64,000 bases of DNA from Echinarachnius parma. Taxonomy: Eukaryota; Echinodermata; Echinoidea; Clypeasteroida; Echinarachniidae. Location of the stretch: positions 35,001-99,000 of the forward strand of contig JBAMJV010010118.1 of assembly GCA_037951105.1 (NCBI GenBank), read 5' to 3'. A program made the position numbers and the translations under genes. Positions 13,201-28,200 of this stretch are shown one piece after another (the first letter of the stretch is position 1; every line of letters starts with the position of its first letter). Below the pieces are notes generated by a model. That model ran no database searches, was not told the DNA's origin, and was given only the letters and a program-made list of their open reading frames with translations.

Positions 13201-16200
13201 TACTCTACCCAGATGACTACTGCGGTTGGAAGAAGAAGTATCATGAGAATAGTATCAATAATTAAATGGCATAAATTCAAGAAAATCGCACAGTACACAT
13301 CTGCCAACCACCAGAGGCTGGACGTAAACATTTTGGTTGTTGCATGCCCCTGCGGATTATAACCCTTTGACTACCGATGTGATAACATCATTTGCAAACC
13401 TATTGGAAACTGATTAGGACCAACTAAATGAAACTCCTACAGAAAAGACTTCTGTTCTTGCCCGTATAATGCTGTGTTCCCAATAATCACACCGCCGTAG
13501 ACTTGACAGAATCACTTTTCACTGCTGCGGATCGTAAGGTTGACTTCACCAACGAGCGACTGTCTGAAACATACCTTTATTATTATAGTTAGTATGAATA
13601 TGTATACATGCACATTTGTATTTTGAGTTTAGCACCACAACATACGACCTTCAACAACGATCTATGGCCACAATAATCATGATAATAATTATGTTCATGT
13701 TGGCAGTTTCGGCAGTTTCCAGAGGAACTGTCAATAACTACCGTAAACTAGACGGGGCATTTTTTTTGTTTTTTTTTTACAGATGCGGACCTGAAGGTTA
13801 TTTTCTCCACTGTGCAAAACAAATTTGTTATATGTTTATTTAAAATAACTTGCATATATTTATTTATTGTTTAGCACCACCTGATACAACCCCTCCAACA
13901 ACAACGATGCCATGCCCCGAGAATATCGATGTGGCAGTTCCCCCTGGAACCGTCAACATCCCCGTGAACTGGACGGAACCGGTTTTTACCGACGAAAACC
14001 CCAACGCCGTCGTCCCAGAGGTGCAGCGGTCAAGTTTCCCGGGGTCACTTTTCGAACCAGGCAGTACGGACGTCATCTATATCGCGTTCGATTCGAAATA
14101 CAACCCACTGATGTGTCGGTTCACCGTTACCGTCAATGGTAGGTACCTTCAGCATAGGCGCCGGAAGTGGGGGGGAGGGGCAGGGGGGCGGCCGCCCCCC
14201 CCCCCCCCAATCCAAAAAGTGGGGGGGCAAAACGCGTTTTTGCCCCCCAAAAAGCCCCCCCTCAAAAAAAAAAGGAAGAAAAAAGAAAGAAAAAAAGAAA
14301 AAGGAAAAGAACAAGTGAAATGTATCAGCCAATACTTGTTAATTCTAACGTTTAAAAACTGAGTTATTCATCCATTTAAAATTTTCGCTGCGCGCTTGGC
14401 GCGCAAACAAATTATCTCAGTTCGTTGTGTAACTTGCATTTGTCTGGGGTGGGTTTTTCTGTACCAGTCCACGTACTTCCTGTGTAGGCTGTTATTGCTC
14501 TGCTGTTTGTGTGATGTGCAACATTGTGTGATGTGCAAAATCTTCCCCGTTGGAGGGGGATACCCCCTCCCAAACCCTTCTCCTCTGGCTCTGCCCCAGC
14601 CCTCGGTCGCTTCGCTCCCTCGGGACTCATTTTTAGTTGTAAGCTATGATGTTGGATCATACAAATGTGGCATATGGTTTAAGTTTTTATGCACCATATT
14701 GCACCATTTCAAGTATATACAGGCCAAATCTTCACCGTGGAAGGGGGATACCCCCTCCCCACGTACGTGTGCTGATAGATTGTGAACGTGTCCGATTGAC
14801 GCGGTTAAAAAATATCACTAGATCGCTAAGAGATTATGATCAAACATGATGGGCGGTAAATAAAATCGAGGTTATTATTAATATCATAATAATTCTGTCG
14901 GGTAGAATTGAGAAGTCGATTTGTGGCTAAACTGAGTTATGAATGCCATCTTTTAGGTCTGAGCTTCCTCTATGCGATTCCAACAGTTCGGATAATAGTT
15001 ATGTCTAACTTCGGGAGCTTTTTGTAAATATAAAAAAAGTGCTCGGCTTAGTGTATCGATCTACATGGATTTCATCTCCTAGGTAAAAGGGTCACTTGGC
15101 GCCTTTTTATTAATTTCCCAACGATGGATTTAATTTATTCCCATGTATAATATAAATATTGCTAATTGACAATCACCTGATCACATGAACTAATCCCATT
15201 CCCTGTTGGTAGAAACATTATTCCGCCTCTGTTCGACGCGTGCCCGACTGATATCCTAACATGGGTGACCCTAGGGCCATACAAAGTTTATTATACCTTA
15301 AATTCACATTATGTGCGACTTTGCATTGTCCAGTTGTTGGAAATACTATTCCGCCTTTGTTTGACGCCTGCCCGATTGACGTCCTGAAATGGATGGCCCT
15401 ATTGGACAATACAGAATCTAAAGATTCCTTATTGAAAGCCACATATAGTCGACTTTGCATTGTACAGTTGTTGGAAACACTATTCCGCCTTTGTTCGACG
15501 CTTGCTCGACTGACATCGTAAAATGAGAGTTCACATATGACCATACAAATGTTAAAGGAACTACAGCGTCTAGATGGCCAAATGTTCACAATTAGGCTCT
15601 CTAAAAAGTAATTTTTCCTCAAGAAAAAGAATTTGGCAGTCATCTCCCATGAAATCAATACATGTTTTGGTAATTAGTAAAATATCTAATTGTCCTGGGA
15701 ACGCCCCTTCTAAATTGCCAAAATATGACGTCATCTAAAGAACTTCACCCCGTACACGACGCCTATCAAAATTATGTAGATGACGCAAGCCGATGAATTG
15801 TCAATCACATGTCAATCACGCTGCTGATTTTGGACCCTAAATGTGGGCGGGGCGTAAACTGGCTGCTGAGAGAGATTTGGCATCAGAAAATTAGCCTTAA
15901 ATCACTACTGTGTTGATTTTCATGGAGTTTTTTTTTCGGCGGACCTAGTTTACGTCAAGCCATTAACTATGGATTAAGAGCAAAAGTACGTTGTATTCTT
16001 TAGTTTCTTTAAGATTACATATTGAAATTCAGATATGTTCGAATTTGCATTCCCCCTGTGTTCGACGCCTGCCCGACTGGCATCTTCAAAATGGACAATA
16101 CAGAACTTAAAGTAATTTATTATCAATTTCTCATTGTACAGTGGTTAATGACACTACTCCCCCTGTGTTCGACACCTGCCCGACTGACATCCTTAAATGG

Positions 16201-19200
16201 GTAACCCTTGGAACGGCCTCAACGCCCGTCAGCTGGACGGTTCCTGTGGCAACAGACAACTACCCCGGATTCACCGTATCACCCACCCACAACCCTGGGC
16301 AGACGTTCGGAGCCAACACTGACATGCTGGTCGAGTACACGGCAGCTGATATATCTGGCAACCAAGCTTTCTGTAGCTTTAATGTTTCTGTTCATGGTAA
16401 GTGTAATTTTTGGTTTACATTTGTATTATTCTTTTTTTACAAAAAGAAACTTTGCAACTAGTTATTGTAGTACTTATACACAGACTGGGGTAATTGCTAA
16501 ACGGGGAATGATTTGTCCCTTGTGGTTCGATTATACAGCTTGATAAAGACTTTCGGTTTCTCTATTTTAATATCGCTTTTTATAGATGAAAGAATTTGTC
16601 TTTTATAGATGGTAAAAAGTGACAGTGTAACTTGTTTAATTTATATGATTAAAAATCAAACCATGATAAAAAGAGACTGCCCTCAAAGCAAACTGATTAT
16701 GGCTTTAATATATGAAAAAAATGTATACCGTATACGTTCCATGTAACTGCTACCTTACGAGGCTTGCTTTGAATATGTAATTCACTTGTATTTACCGTAG
16801 ATATTAACACAGCATTACCTAAAAAGGTCAAACTGCACTAATGCTGACTAGCCGTGCGATAATCAAAGCCCATTTTTAAATAATGATATGTTATTTGTGT
16901 TTTCTATCATTATTATTATGCATAAACAGTTGATGATGAGCCACCTATGGTGACCTGCCCCCAGGATGTCGTGCAATACGTCACCTCTGACGTCACATCA
17001 ATGGCGATCACCTGGCCCGAGCCGGAAGTGACAGACAACTCGGGTGCGACCACGGTCATGGTGTCCCCTCCGTCCGGAACGGTCTTCCAGGCGAGTCCCA
17101 CTGGGCAGAACGACATGGTGACCGTGACCGCTATCGATGGATACGGGAACCCGGCAACCTGCATCTTCCGTGTGAACGTGCTCAGTAAGAACACAAGTTA
17201 TTTTTAATATGTACCCCCCCCCCCCCCCCTCCAACCAAAAAATAGGAAACAAATAAAATACAAAAAATGAAAAAAAATGAAAAAAATAAAAATACATAAT
17301 TAAAAAATATAGGTATATATCAATTAATTTATTAATTAATTAAAAAAACAATTACTGAATAAATAAATAAGTACAAAGAATATCCCCCAAAACATACAAA
17401 ATTTCGTTAAGCCATGTTAAAAAGAATATCCTTCATCAAGTTCATGCGCTACCCTTTTCATATACATTTATTTGACAAATGTATGTCTAATGCATAATAT
17501 GTGACCGACTCTGACTAAATTTTTGTTGCACAGCTGACGGGAGGCCTTTCCTTACGTGTCCTGAGGTCATCATTGATACCCTCCCCGGCCTTCCATACGC
17601 CGATGTCTCCTGGCCAAACGTCGTCATTATGGATGATATAACTCCTGTAGTCGAACTTGTGGTGAGAAATTATTATAATTTAAACATTGCAATGCTATCC
17701 TAGTGTTGTAAATGCAAAATGTATCTAGTTAAATCACTCCCTAAGTTATAAGCCAAATGAATTGATGCATATTCTCATTCATCCAGTCGAGTAGATATTC
17801 CAAATTTATAAATCGAAATCTGGACAGAACTTACTTAAGTAAGTGCGACGTTTCGCCGATGTCTATCGGCTTCATCTGGCAACCCGCCGAATTGGAGGGT
17901 GGTCTTATATAGCTGTGTAGGAACGTCAGTCAGTCATGCACTGGTGCGTTGGTGCCTATCCCAAGCATGAGAAACGGAGTCCCCCTTTCTTGTTCAGTTT
18001 TGGCTCCTCTGCTCTCTCCCAAATCGCTTCCTTGACTCCCCGTTCAAGGAAGTGATTTGGGATAGGGCCATCCGGGACATTCTAAGCCGCTTGTCACGCA
18101 CCAACGCACCAGTGCGTGACTGACGTTCCTACACAGCAATATAAGACCACCCTCCAATTCGGCAGGTTGCCAGATGAAGCCGATAGACATCGGCAAAACG
18201 TCGCACTTACTTAAGTAAGTTCTGTCCAGATTTCGATTTATAAATTTTGAATATAAGCCAAATGAATTCTTAGATTCCTCTGCATATTAATAGTTATTTT
18301 TGTTTATATTCATAAGCTACGCTATATTGTGTTAGAACGTATTACTACTTTTCCAAACCATTGTACGGGCTTTAAAGGAGGGGTTCGGACGATTTTCAGC
18401 ATTTACCAATCAAAGAAACAATATTTGTTCAACATATTGCCTTTGTCCCGACGAAAAAAAGACCAACTGGATCAATCACAATCACTTTTGGACTAAACAA
18501 GGTAACAGTTCTTGATCGAATCTGCCGCCAGTGGGATCTATCCCAGCATGCAATATTCGTAACGTCGAGGCCACACTTTGCTGCCAATACAAAGCAAAGT
18601 GAGGCTGGCGAGTCACGTGATAAAATGAATGACAATGAATATCAAAAATTGCAGACACAAAACAATCGAGTATATCCTGATGGGTTATCTTTTTGATAAA
18701 AATATATTACCAATGAGTAATTTTTTTAGATTTTGGTACATTTATTTTGAAATCGGCCGAACCATTGATTTAAGGTGCCGATCATTCTGTTCTTTTAACC
18801 ATCGTCATGGATTCGGAAAGTAAGACCAGCCTTCCCGACTTTACTTAAAGCTACATGCCACTCCATTGCTAAATAGTGTATAATACTATAATAAGTTATC
18901 ACATGACTTAGTAAATACAGTACATGCCGCTGCCGTGTTATATTTTTGGATATAACATGGCAATATTACACCCCTGTGTTTGACAGTCAGATGATAAAAC
19001 AGTTGTTAAATTTGTTGTCGGGAAAATCACGGAATATTCCTACCCTCGGGATTTCAAATGCTATTTCGTGAAGAAAATAAGTCCCTCGACTTGGTCTCTG
19101 GACTTATTTACTCTTCCCTCAATAGCATTTAAAATCCCTCGGGATGTAATATTCCGTGCTATACCCTCCACCGCCATTTAACAACAGTATACTATATAAC

Positions 19201-22200
19201 TGTTATTGAAATATCAATATAAAGTCAAGTTATCCAGTTTGCAAGTCAATTAGTTTTCCATTCATTTTATATCTCTTACTTTGTCAACGCAGGTCGTCAG
19301 TTCCCACACCGCCCCCATTCGACGAAACTACAACGATCCCGCCCTGACCATCACCATAACGGCGACGGATGCGTCTGGCAGCAATGGCACGTGCACTTTC
19401 ACTGCTAGCGTGCAAGGTATGCGATTGGCTCAAGTAACGCTAACCGCGTAGGCCAGAACATCCATGTCCAAATGATGATTAACAAAAGTGATGCACAAGA
19501 TAGATGACTAAGTTCGATTACTGCCACAATGTGTGTAAACAAATGTCCACGTGAGCGAAGAGAAACGTGATAAATCATACATAATTATATAAAAATAAAA
19601 ACAAGTTTTACATCCTTGCCTGCACGATAAAAAGACTTCTAAACTCGACAATACAATATATTTACACATATTCGCGTGTAAAGTGTACAACGAAGCTGAA
19701 TAAATAAGTAGACATTCAAACTTCCTTCCCTCAATATTTTTGTAAGGAATCATTGAACAGGCAATATTGTTCTCCTATATAACGATGGTACCATTATCTT
19801 CAAAACGACAACAACAGCATGTATCGTATTCTGCATAATAAACCCTTCACGACTATGTGCCACATATATAGATATTGAGCCACCGGTGTGGGCAGACTGT
19901 CCAGCGAACATCACCATCGCCGCTCCTCCGGGCACCAACTCGAACACCGCCATGTGGACCTCTCCGACCGTGACTGACAACGATGGCCTGGCCCCGACCG
20001 TGACGGAGAGGCCCAGCCAGATCAGTCAGGTGTTCTCCTCGGGCCGGGACTGGCCCATCCGGTATGCCGCTACGGACAGCACTGGCAACGAGGGCGTGTG
20101 CGAGTTCACGGTTACAGTGACAGGTAACTAAATGATTTTGTCGGCAATTAAAACAACAACAAACACATTAAAGGGAAAGTTGAGTTTTGGTAGAGAGGGC
20201 GCTAGACTACTTAATTGGTTTGTGAGGTAATGAAAAACTGAGTGTAAAATTTGAAAGAGCATAATATTTAAACAATAAAATCATCTTTGTTTGATCAAAA
20301 TCGGTTCGGAAACGGCTGAAATATCCATAAATATAACAATTTGTAATAAACCCGGGGCCCCGGGTTTATTAGAGAATTTTGAACCAGCCGTAAAAAATTC
20401 AAAAAAATGCTTCCTCTTTTCAAAAAAGTTACAAAATAGGTATTTAAATAGTTGTTGGTTATTTCTCTATCTAATCACTATTTCAACAAAGCATCACATG
20501 CACAATATTTTATTCAAAATGGTTTAAACCGATGAGTGTTTAGAGAGCGCCCTCTTACGTTTTAACGGCTCTTTTTGAATGATAACATGATCTTTACTAC
20601 GTCATTTGTAATTTTGTGTTCCTTTCTAGTTATAACTATTAGTTTGTAATGTAATGATGCAGGTTTTGGTTACTAAAATTCAGTTTCACTAAAACTGTAC
20701 TCTCCTTACCAGAACTCAACTATCCCTTTAAGACATAAAGACCAGAAATACTTGAATAAATTAAAACCGACCATAAAAGATAAACTGTTTGTTTTATTAA
20801 TTCTTCCCGATCTTCCTCGCATACCCTATGACGTAGAAGGTGGTCGTCATATTGTGGTAACAGCATGGTCGTCACATGTGTTATTATTTTTTAGATTGAT
20901 AGTAAAATTATATTTATTCTATTAAAGTTGCGCGGACAAGACATATAGAGGGCCGGGGAAAAATTACTCAGCCGCCCGCATTGGGCCGCGCCATGACAGT
21001 CAGCTAGGCTAGAACGAACGTGCTGCTAAAAGGGGATACCATTATTTTGTACAGACGGCGCGTCTCGTGCGTAGCGTGCGCGTAATATGACTAGCGTCCT
21101 CTATTTGCCTTGTCCGCGCCACTTTAAATCCTCTAATAAAAATAGGAGGGGTAGTACTGTTTTGGGGTTTGAAGGGCGCTTCAAGAAATATTGCTTTGTG
21201 GGGTAATGAACAGTCATGTTAAATGTGCTCGGTTTATGTTCTTCCTATTGTCATATCCCAACATGCAGTTGACACAGTCATTCCCGTCTTCACCAACTGC
21301 CCCGCAAGCCCCTTTAATGTCAATGCCGTCACTGGTATGGCCACCGCAGTCGCTGCCTGGGGTGAGCTCACGGTGACCGATGACGGACCCAACGACCCAA
21401 CGATCACGACTAACTATGAGAGCGGCCGCTCCCTCGCTATCGGATCGTACAGCGTCGTGTACCAAGCGGTGGACGAAACGGGCAACATCGGTTATTGTAG
21501 GTTCACCGTGAATGTTATCGGTAAGTATTTTTTCACTTTGTTAAATATACGACAAAATTTACGTAGAGATATTTATCTTGTATCTTGTGCTCTGGTTTAT
21601 GTTAACCAAACAATGTAATTTGGTTTTGATCGTTCGCGTATCTCCGTAATTATGGATGACTCACTATTGGATCGTACATTGTCGTGTACTCAAGCGGTAC
21701 ACATAGCAGACAATACCGGTTATTGTAGGTTCACTGTAAGAGTTATCGGTAATTTTTGGTTGTTCTACCTGGCGTTCATGTCGAAGTTTGTTTTCCGTGA
21801 TTAATATGTGATCAATTTTGAGACTAAATATTCAACAACAAAAAACGGAAAAAAGCGAACTGCGTGATGAATATAACATAAAATAGAGCAAGCTCATGAT
21901 GTTCTCTACTCAATAATAATGTGGGGACAACTTATGAATGTTGTATGTGATATTTTTGTTATATATAATTTATGTTTTTGTTTTAGTAGTTAGTGTAGGG
22001 AAGGGGTGGGCCGAGTGGAAGGGGGTGGGCGCTATCGGGGTGGATGGCTTGCTACGACCAACAAATGACAACATTCAGACAGATTTACCTGGAAAGAACA
22101 GAACGGCAGAAGGTCTTTTATTAATATCAATGTAAAACTAAACATTGTCTTCTCATTGTATTACAACAACATTCAATGAAATGAGTTTGCTTGAACTCGC

Positions 22201-25200
22201 ACAAAACAAACAAATAAACATAGGAGGAACTTACTCCTTTCATAAAAAACCTGAAACATCACATCGGCTCCTTATCCGTGTACATTATAATTACGTTTAA
22301 ACATGTAAGCTTAAAAATATCTTTATCAACAAGACAAAACGGTTCGACTAGACTACTCGGGAAGTTATCTCAAAGAAATAATTATAAGTTAAATAACACA
22401 TGCTTGTGTGTAACTAATCCTATCTTAACAAATGTCCTTCATAGTGGTACATTACTTGTACACTCAATAATTATATATGTGCAGTAATAAGCACATCATT
22501 AAATGAGAAATCCTATCATCAAGACCAAATGTATGTATGAATGTGACTGTGAATGAGACTAATACTTATTAACTAAGACTACGCTCACACATTTTAATAC
22601 AGCGTGCGGAACGTATGGGTCGCCTCTCCGTCCTTATTGATTACGAATTATAATTTGGATATCATTTATTTTTTGATTATTATTTGTGAGGATAGTTGTT
22701 TGGAATAGGATCATGTTATATTCACGATCGCGTACTGACAGGTAAGCAAACATTTTGGGCTCATTTTTCGTATATATTGCACCTCACTATAGCACAGCAC
22801 CGCATATATTGTATCTATTATTGAATTTCCCGCCAAAAGGACCCGTGGTCTCTTATGGCGGGGTCATCAGCCGGGGGAAATGATTTACTCGTCTCCCTCT
22901 GACCCTGGAGGGAGAACACCTAGAAATAGAAATAATTCTCATCGTTTTGAGAGAGTGGGTGATCGACCCCCAACAAAGAGAGGCCGAGAAGGTAGTCTCA
23001 ATGACAATGTGGAAAGTTTGAATTTTAGAAAAGAATCGTCATCTGAAATGTCAGACCAAGAGCATGATACCCCGTTCATGACACCTAGGGCACACACAAA
23101 GCCAAAGAGATTTGACTTAAAGGTGTTTATCGTGCCGATAGATACACAAAAGTCACTTCGAAACGTCAATTTGATTCGCATTGCGAAGGACATCCAAACA
23201 ATTAGCGGCTCAAGCCCTGAATATATAAAACCAGTCAGATCGGGAATCTTAGTCCAATGTTTCCATGTCAAACAGTACAACTTGTTGTTGGGAATCCAAA
23301 CGCTTGGTAACACCCCTGTAAAAACACAAAAGGGTATCTATCAGATAAAGGGAGTAATCTCGGGGGTACCGAGTGAGATGAGCAAAGGAGATATCCAAGG
23401 GGAACTCAAGAGACAAAAAGTAGTGGGCGTAAAAAGAATTAACAGAAAACAGCAAAATAAAGATGGGGCTAGTGCAAACCCAAATTAATGGATTCCCACA
23501 CGAAGTGTTATACTCTCTTTTTATAGCACTGTCTTGCCTGAAGAGGTAGCGCTGTGCTATCAAAAGTTCAAAGTGAGGGAATATATCCCCCCTGTTGTTC
23601 GCTGCTACAAATGTCAGCGGTTCGGTCATGTGTCAAACCAATGTAGATCAAAACAGAGATGTGTACGCTGTAGTGGGCCGCACACTTTTGAAGAGTGCCC
23701 CCGGGACCAGCTCAAGAGAAAAAGGCCAATTTCTTAACATTGGCCTCAGATGAAGAAGTGATTCAATTTATCTTTAAATTAGCATCGGGTTTCTTAGAAG
23801 ATAGACCACAAGAAGATAGCCTTAGAATAATTAGGTCAGTCGTAGACAAGCTATTTTATGCAGTAAAACGAGGAAGTCAAGATGGTGATACTTAATTTAG
23901 TTATGACTGCGCTCCTCATCCTCCAGTGGAATGCGCAGGGCATGAATGGACATAGTTGAGAATTGATTAATTATTTAAATTTGCAAGAAAAAGTTGTTCA
24001 TATAATTTGTATTCAGGAAACTTGGTATGAGGGGAATATTATAATTGATATTCCAAATTATTCATGTTTTTGTAAAAATAGAATTAATAAACGAAGAGGT
24101 GGATGTGCTATATATATACACACTTCTATTAATTATGAGTATGTGGAAATAGAAACAGACATAGAAATGCAATTAGTAAATATATATTTTGGAGATAATC
24201 ATTTAGCAGTCGTAAATTATTATAACCCATGTACTGATATAACCAATGATATTTTGGATACTTTGGTTAAGCATGTTAAGAATAAAGATAAATTATTAAT
24301 AGTGGGAGATTTTAATTCCCATAATTGTTTATGGGGGAGTGGGAGAGTCTTTTTTGTTGAAACTAAATTTGGTTATTTTAAATGATGGATCTGGTACACG
24401 TTTGGACCCCATTTCGGGGAGAACGTCATGTTTGGACTTATCCTTGATCTCATCGGGGATAGCCAGTAAATGTACTTGGTCGGTCTTTGCAGACAAGTTT
24501 GGAAGTGACCACTTCCCAGTCTGCATTTAAAAAATTTAAAAAAATGGATTGGACAGCCTTTCAAAGATTGAGTGAAGAAAGGATGAATATGGAAACATTA
24601 TATGATGATGATGTAAATGTATTTTATGCAAACTTTATTATTATGATTTATTAAATGAGTTATTAAGTAGTAAGAAATGAAAAGGTTGTAATGCAGTCCC
24701 GTGGTGGACAGAAGAATGTAATGTAAAGATAAAAGCAAGAAATAAGGAAAAAAATAAATTGATGAAATTTTGGAGTGTAGAAAATGTTCAATTATATAAA
24801 GATAAGAAAATAGAAGCCCAGTGGACTATACGGCAGGCGAAACGAACCTTTTTGTTTAAACTACGCTATGAAATTGAATCGTTTTACATCTGTTTCGGAA
24901 TTATGGAACTTTATTCGAATGTTAAATGGTAATGAGAATAAAGTTAAACAAATGTCAGTAATATATAAAGGAGAACAGGTTATAGTAAATGACCAGGATA
25001 AAGCTAATGAGTTTGGAGAGTATTTTACATCCGTTGGAAATTCAGTTAGTGGTCATAAGTCTAAGAAGAGAGAAGTACTTGAAGCTTTTAAGCAGATTGA
25101 TGTTGAGTAAAGCTATAATACATTTGATTTGGTAATAAATGAACCATTCACAATGTTGGAGTTAGAAAAGACTTTGAATGAGAAAAAAGTATCGGCTCCT

Positions 25201-28200
25201 GGTGAAGATGGCATAACTTTTATAAAATTTATAAACAAATATCACAAAAGGCCAAGAAGGTTTTGTTGAATTTGTTTAATAAGATATGGAGTACTGGCAT
25301 TGTACCAGAACAATGTAAACATGCCATTTTAATTCCTGTATTGAAGTTAAATAAGAATGCTACTATGACGTCATCTTACCGACCCATTTCTTTGTTAACT
25401 TGTTTTATGAAAATTATGGAGAGTATGGTAAAAGAAAGATTACAATGGTATATAGAAAAGAATGAAATATTAAATAATAATCAGAGTGGCTTTAGAAAAA
25501 GTCGAGGCTCTATAGATAATATTGTGCATTTAGAAAACGAGATACAAAGACATTTACGAGTCGGTATGAAAACTCTAGCAGTATTTATTGATTTGGAAAA
25601 AGCTTATGATACCCTTTGGACGAAGGGACTCATAGTTAAGCTAAGTAATATAGGCCTTAAAGGAAATATTCTTGGTTTTTTAAGGAATTATTTGTTGGAT
25701 CGTACATTTCAGGTTCAAGTAGGGGATAGCAAATCCCAAATTATGCACCCCCAAAATGGCTTACCTCAAGGTAGCATCCTTAGTCCTTTGTTGTTTAATG
25801 TGATGTTGAAGGACATCACTTCGCCCCCTGGCATTCATAATTTGGTTTACGCAGATGACTGTGTCATATGGAAATCTGGTTATGATATAAAGATGAATAC
25901 GCAATCGATTCAAAATTGCGTCAATACCTTGGATTCTTGGTTATTGTCATGGGGTTTGAAAATGTCTCTAGAGATAACAGTTCCTGTCCTCTTTTCAAAT
26001 AAATCAAATGATGATATTAAATTATATCTAAGAGAACATGAACTGTTTCCTCAAAAACAGCATAAGTATCTTGGAGTTATTTTTGATAAACGCCTTACTT
26101 GGCGACCTCATATAGCAGATGTTGCAAATCGGTGTAAACGTAAATTAAATGTAGTAAAAAGTTTAGCACATGCTAAATGGAGTGGAGATGCTAAAGAACT
26201 TTTGATGGTGTATAAATCCTTGATTTTATCAACCGTAGATTATGCTTGTGAAGCTTACGACTCAGCGGCACTCAGTATTAAAAATATTTTAAATTCAGTT
26301 CAGTACCAAAGTTTATATGTATGTGCCGGAGCACGCAAGGGGACATCTCTCAGAGACCTACAAGTGGAATTAGGAGAGATGCTCTAAGATTTACGAAGAG
26401 AAATGTTATGTTGTAGACTAAAAAAACGTATTGAAAGTGTAAAAAATCATCCTTTGAAAGAGGATATTAAAGATTGTTGGCAATTTCATATATATGGAGG
26501 CAATAATTCCAGGACAGCTTTCGGACAAAGATCAATGGAATTGATGAATACATTTGATTTTGAAGTTGAGGAGATGATGTGCTCTAGAATCCCCTTTTGT
26601 CACTTGAATGTTCCTTTAATATCAATAGAATTACATGATTATATTTGTAAAAGAGACAATCAATTGTTTCAAAGGCAAGCAACAATAGAAATGATAAATA
26701 CAAAATGGAAAAATTATTTGCAAATATATACTGATGGATCCAAATCGCCAGAACAGGAGAGTGCTGCCGCCGCCTTCTTTGTCCCTTACTATGATTATTC
26801 ATCATCAAAGAGACTTTCAAATTATACATCCTCTTATAGGGCAGAGATGGCAGCAATTGTGCTCGCTCATCATCTCATGACATGATGTTGGGCCATTGTC
26901 GGAAAATGACGTTATGCCAATATATCACAAAAATGACGTCGTGACGATGTTGGGCTGGCGGACATTTTAACCTCGAGCCAACGGCGATATGCCGGCGATA
27001 TGCCGACATCCGATATGCCGACATGCCAACTTCCGACATCGGCCCGACGTCAGGTGGCTAGCTGGGTAGACAGTAATGTTGAGAAGCCTGCTCAACGGAC
27101 CGAGCCGGGTTGGCCCGATGATGCTTTAATTTATGGTTATGTTTTGTTTTACTGATGGTTTGAAAACGTTTAAGCACCCGAAAAAAAAATGATGATAATA
27201 ATAATAATAATGAAAATATTAAAATAAAGAAAATTAATGAGAAAATAAAATAATATTTAGATATTGGCGAAAATATTCTAACTGAATAAACTGCCAATAA
27301 ACCCCAAACAACAACAACAACAACAACAACATGATTCAATAACTGCCTACTTAGCATGTATTACTAAACAATAATCTATAGATGCGCATATCATGTATAC
27401 TTAGACTTAGTAGCTCCCGCGTCGTCCGACGCATGAGGCGGTCATCATTCTCCAGCTGGGTCTGTCAGCAGTTAGTGTCTTGATGTCATTCCAACTTTTT
27501 AGGCTGCCTTTCAGATCTTTTTTGATGGTTTGTTTCCAGTTCATTTTGGGCCTGCCCCTTCGTCTTCTACCCAGGGGAGTCCACCATAGAGCTTGGTGTG
27601 CTAGACGATCCGGGGGAAGACGTGCTACATGGCCCAACCACTTCAGGCGCCTTTTACAGATTGTTGCGGATACTGGGAGCTGCTTAGAACGTTCTCTTAC
27701 TTCCTTGTTTGTGATGAAGTCATTCCACTTGATGTGCAGGATTTTTCGTAGGCATTTTGAGTCAAAAGCATCCAGTTTCTTTTCATGAGTAATTTTTAAG
27801 TACCATGTTTCACAGCCATACAAAAGGGTCGACAGTACATTTGTATTGTAGAAACGAAGCTTGGTCTTAAGGGAAAACTTCTTGCTGGACCAGATTTTGT
27901 TGAGTTGATTGAAGGCTGCTGATGCTTTTCCTATTCTGCAGTTGACCTCCTTGGTCATGTCTCCTTGGTCGTTGATAGAGCTTCCCAGGTATGTGAAATC
28001 TTCAACATTGTCGATTTTATCTTGACCTATGAATACTGTCGAAGGCTTTGCTGAAATCAATAAAGCTGATGCGCCGGAGGGTGAAGATTTGCTCAGCACA
28101 TGAGCGCTTGGGCCTGAAGCCTGCCTGTTCCTCTCTCAGCTGAGTATCAACCACATTTCTCATTCGGTTCAATATCATTTGGCAATACACTTTCCCTGGG

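Larger units (their letters stand above)
22840..26882 (+). mobile_element. Degenerate I-type (RNase H-bearing) non-LTR retrotransposon
   Basis: The order gag with CCHC knuckles, AP endonuclease, reverse transcriptase, RNase H on one strand defines an I-superfamily LINE (I or Nimb-like; the exact clade needs a tree). At least four stops or frame shifts and 3' truncation show it is dead. It lies in the sense orientation inside the intron between exons 13 and 14. Confidence 0.85.

Noticed and set aside
13864-14362. Extension of exon 8 frame into a Lys/Pro-rich tail
   Set aside because: The reading past 14138 is C-run and A/G-run repeat; the standard HYR end and donor GTAGGT fall at 14138.
8325-17194. 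Long open frames on the minus strand opposite HYR exons (for example 8325-8510, 11452-11715, 16916-17194)
   Set aside because: They are shadows of GC-rich coding exons: no splice logic, no domain, and they mirror the sense exon borders.
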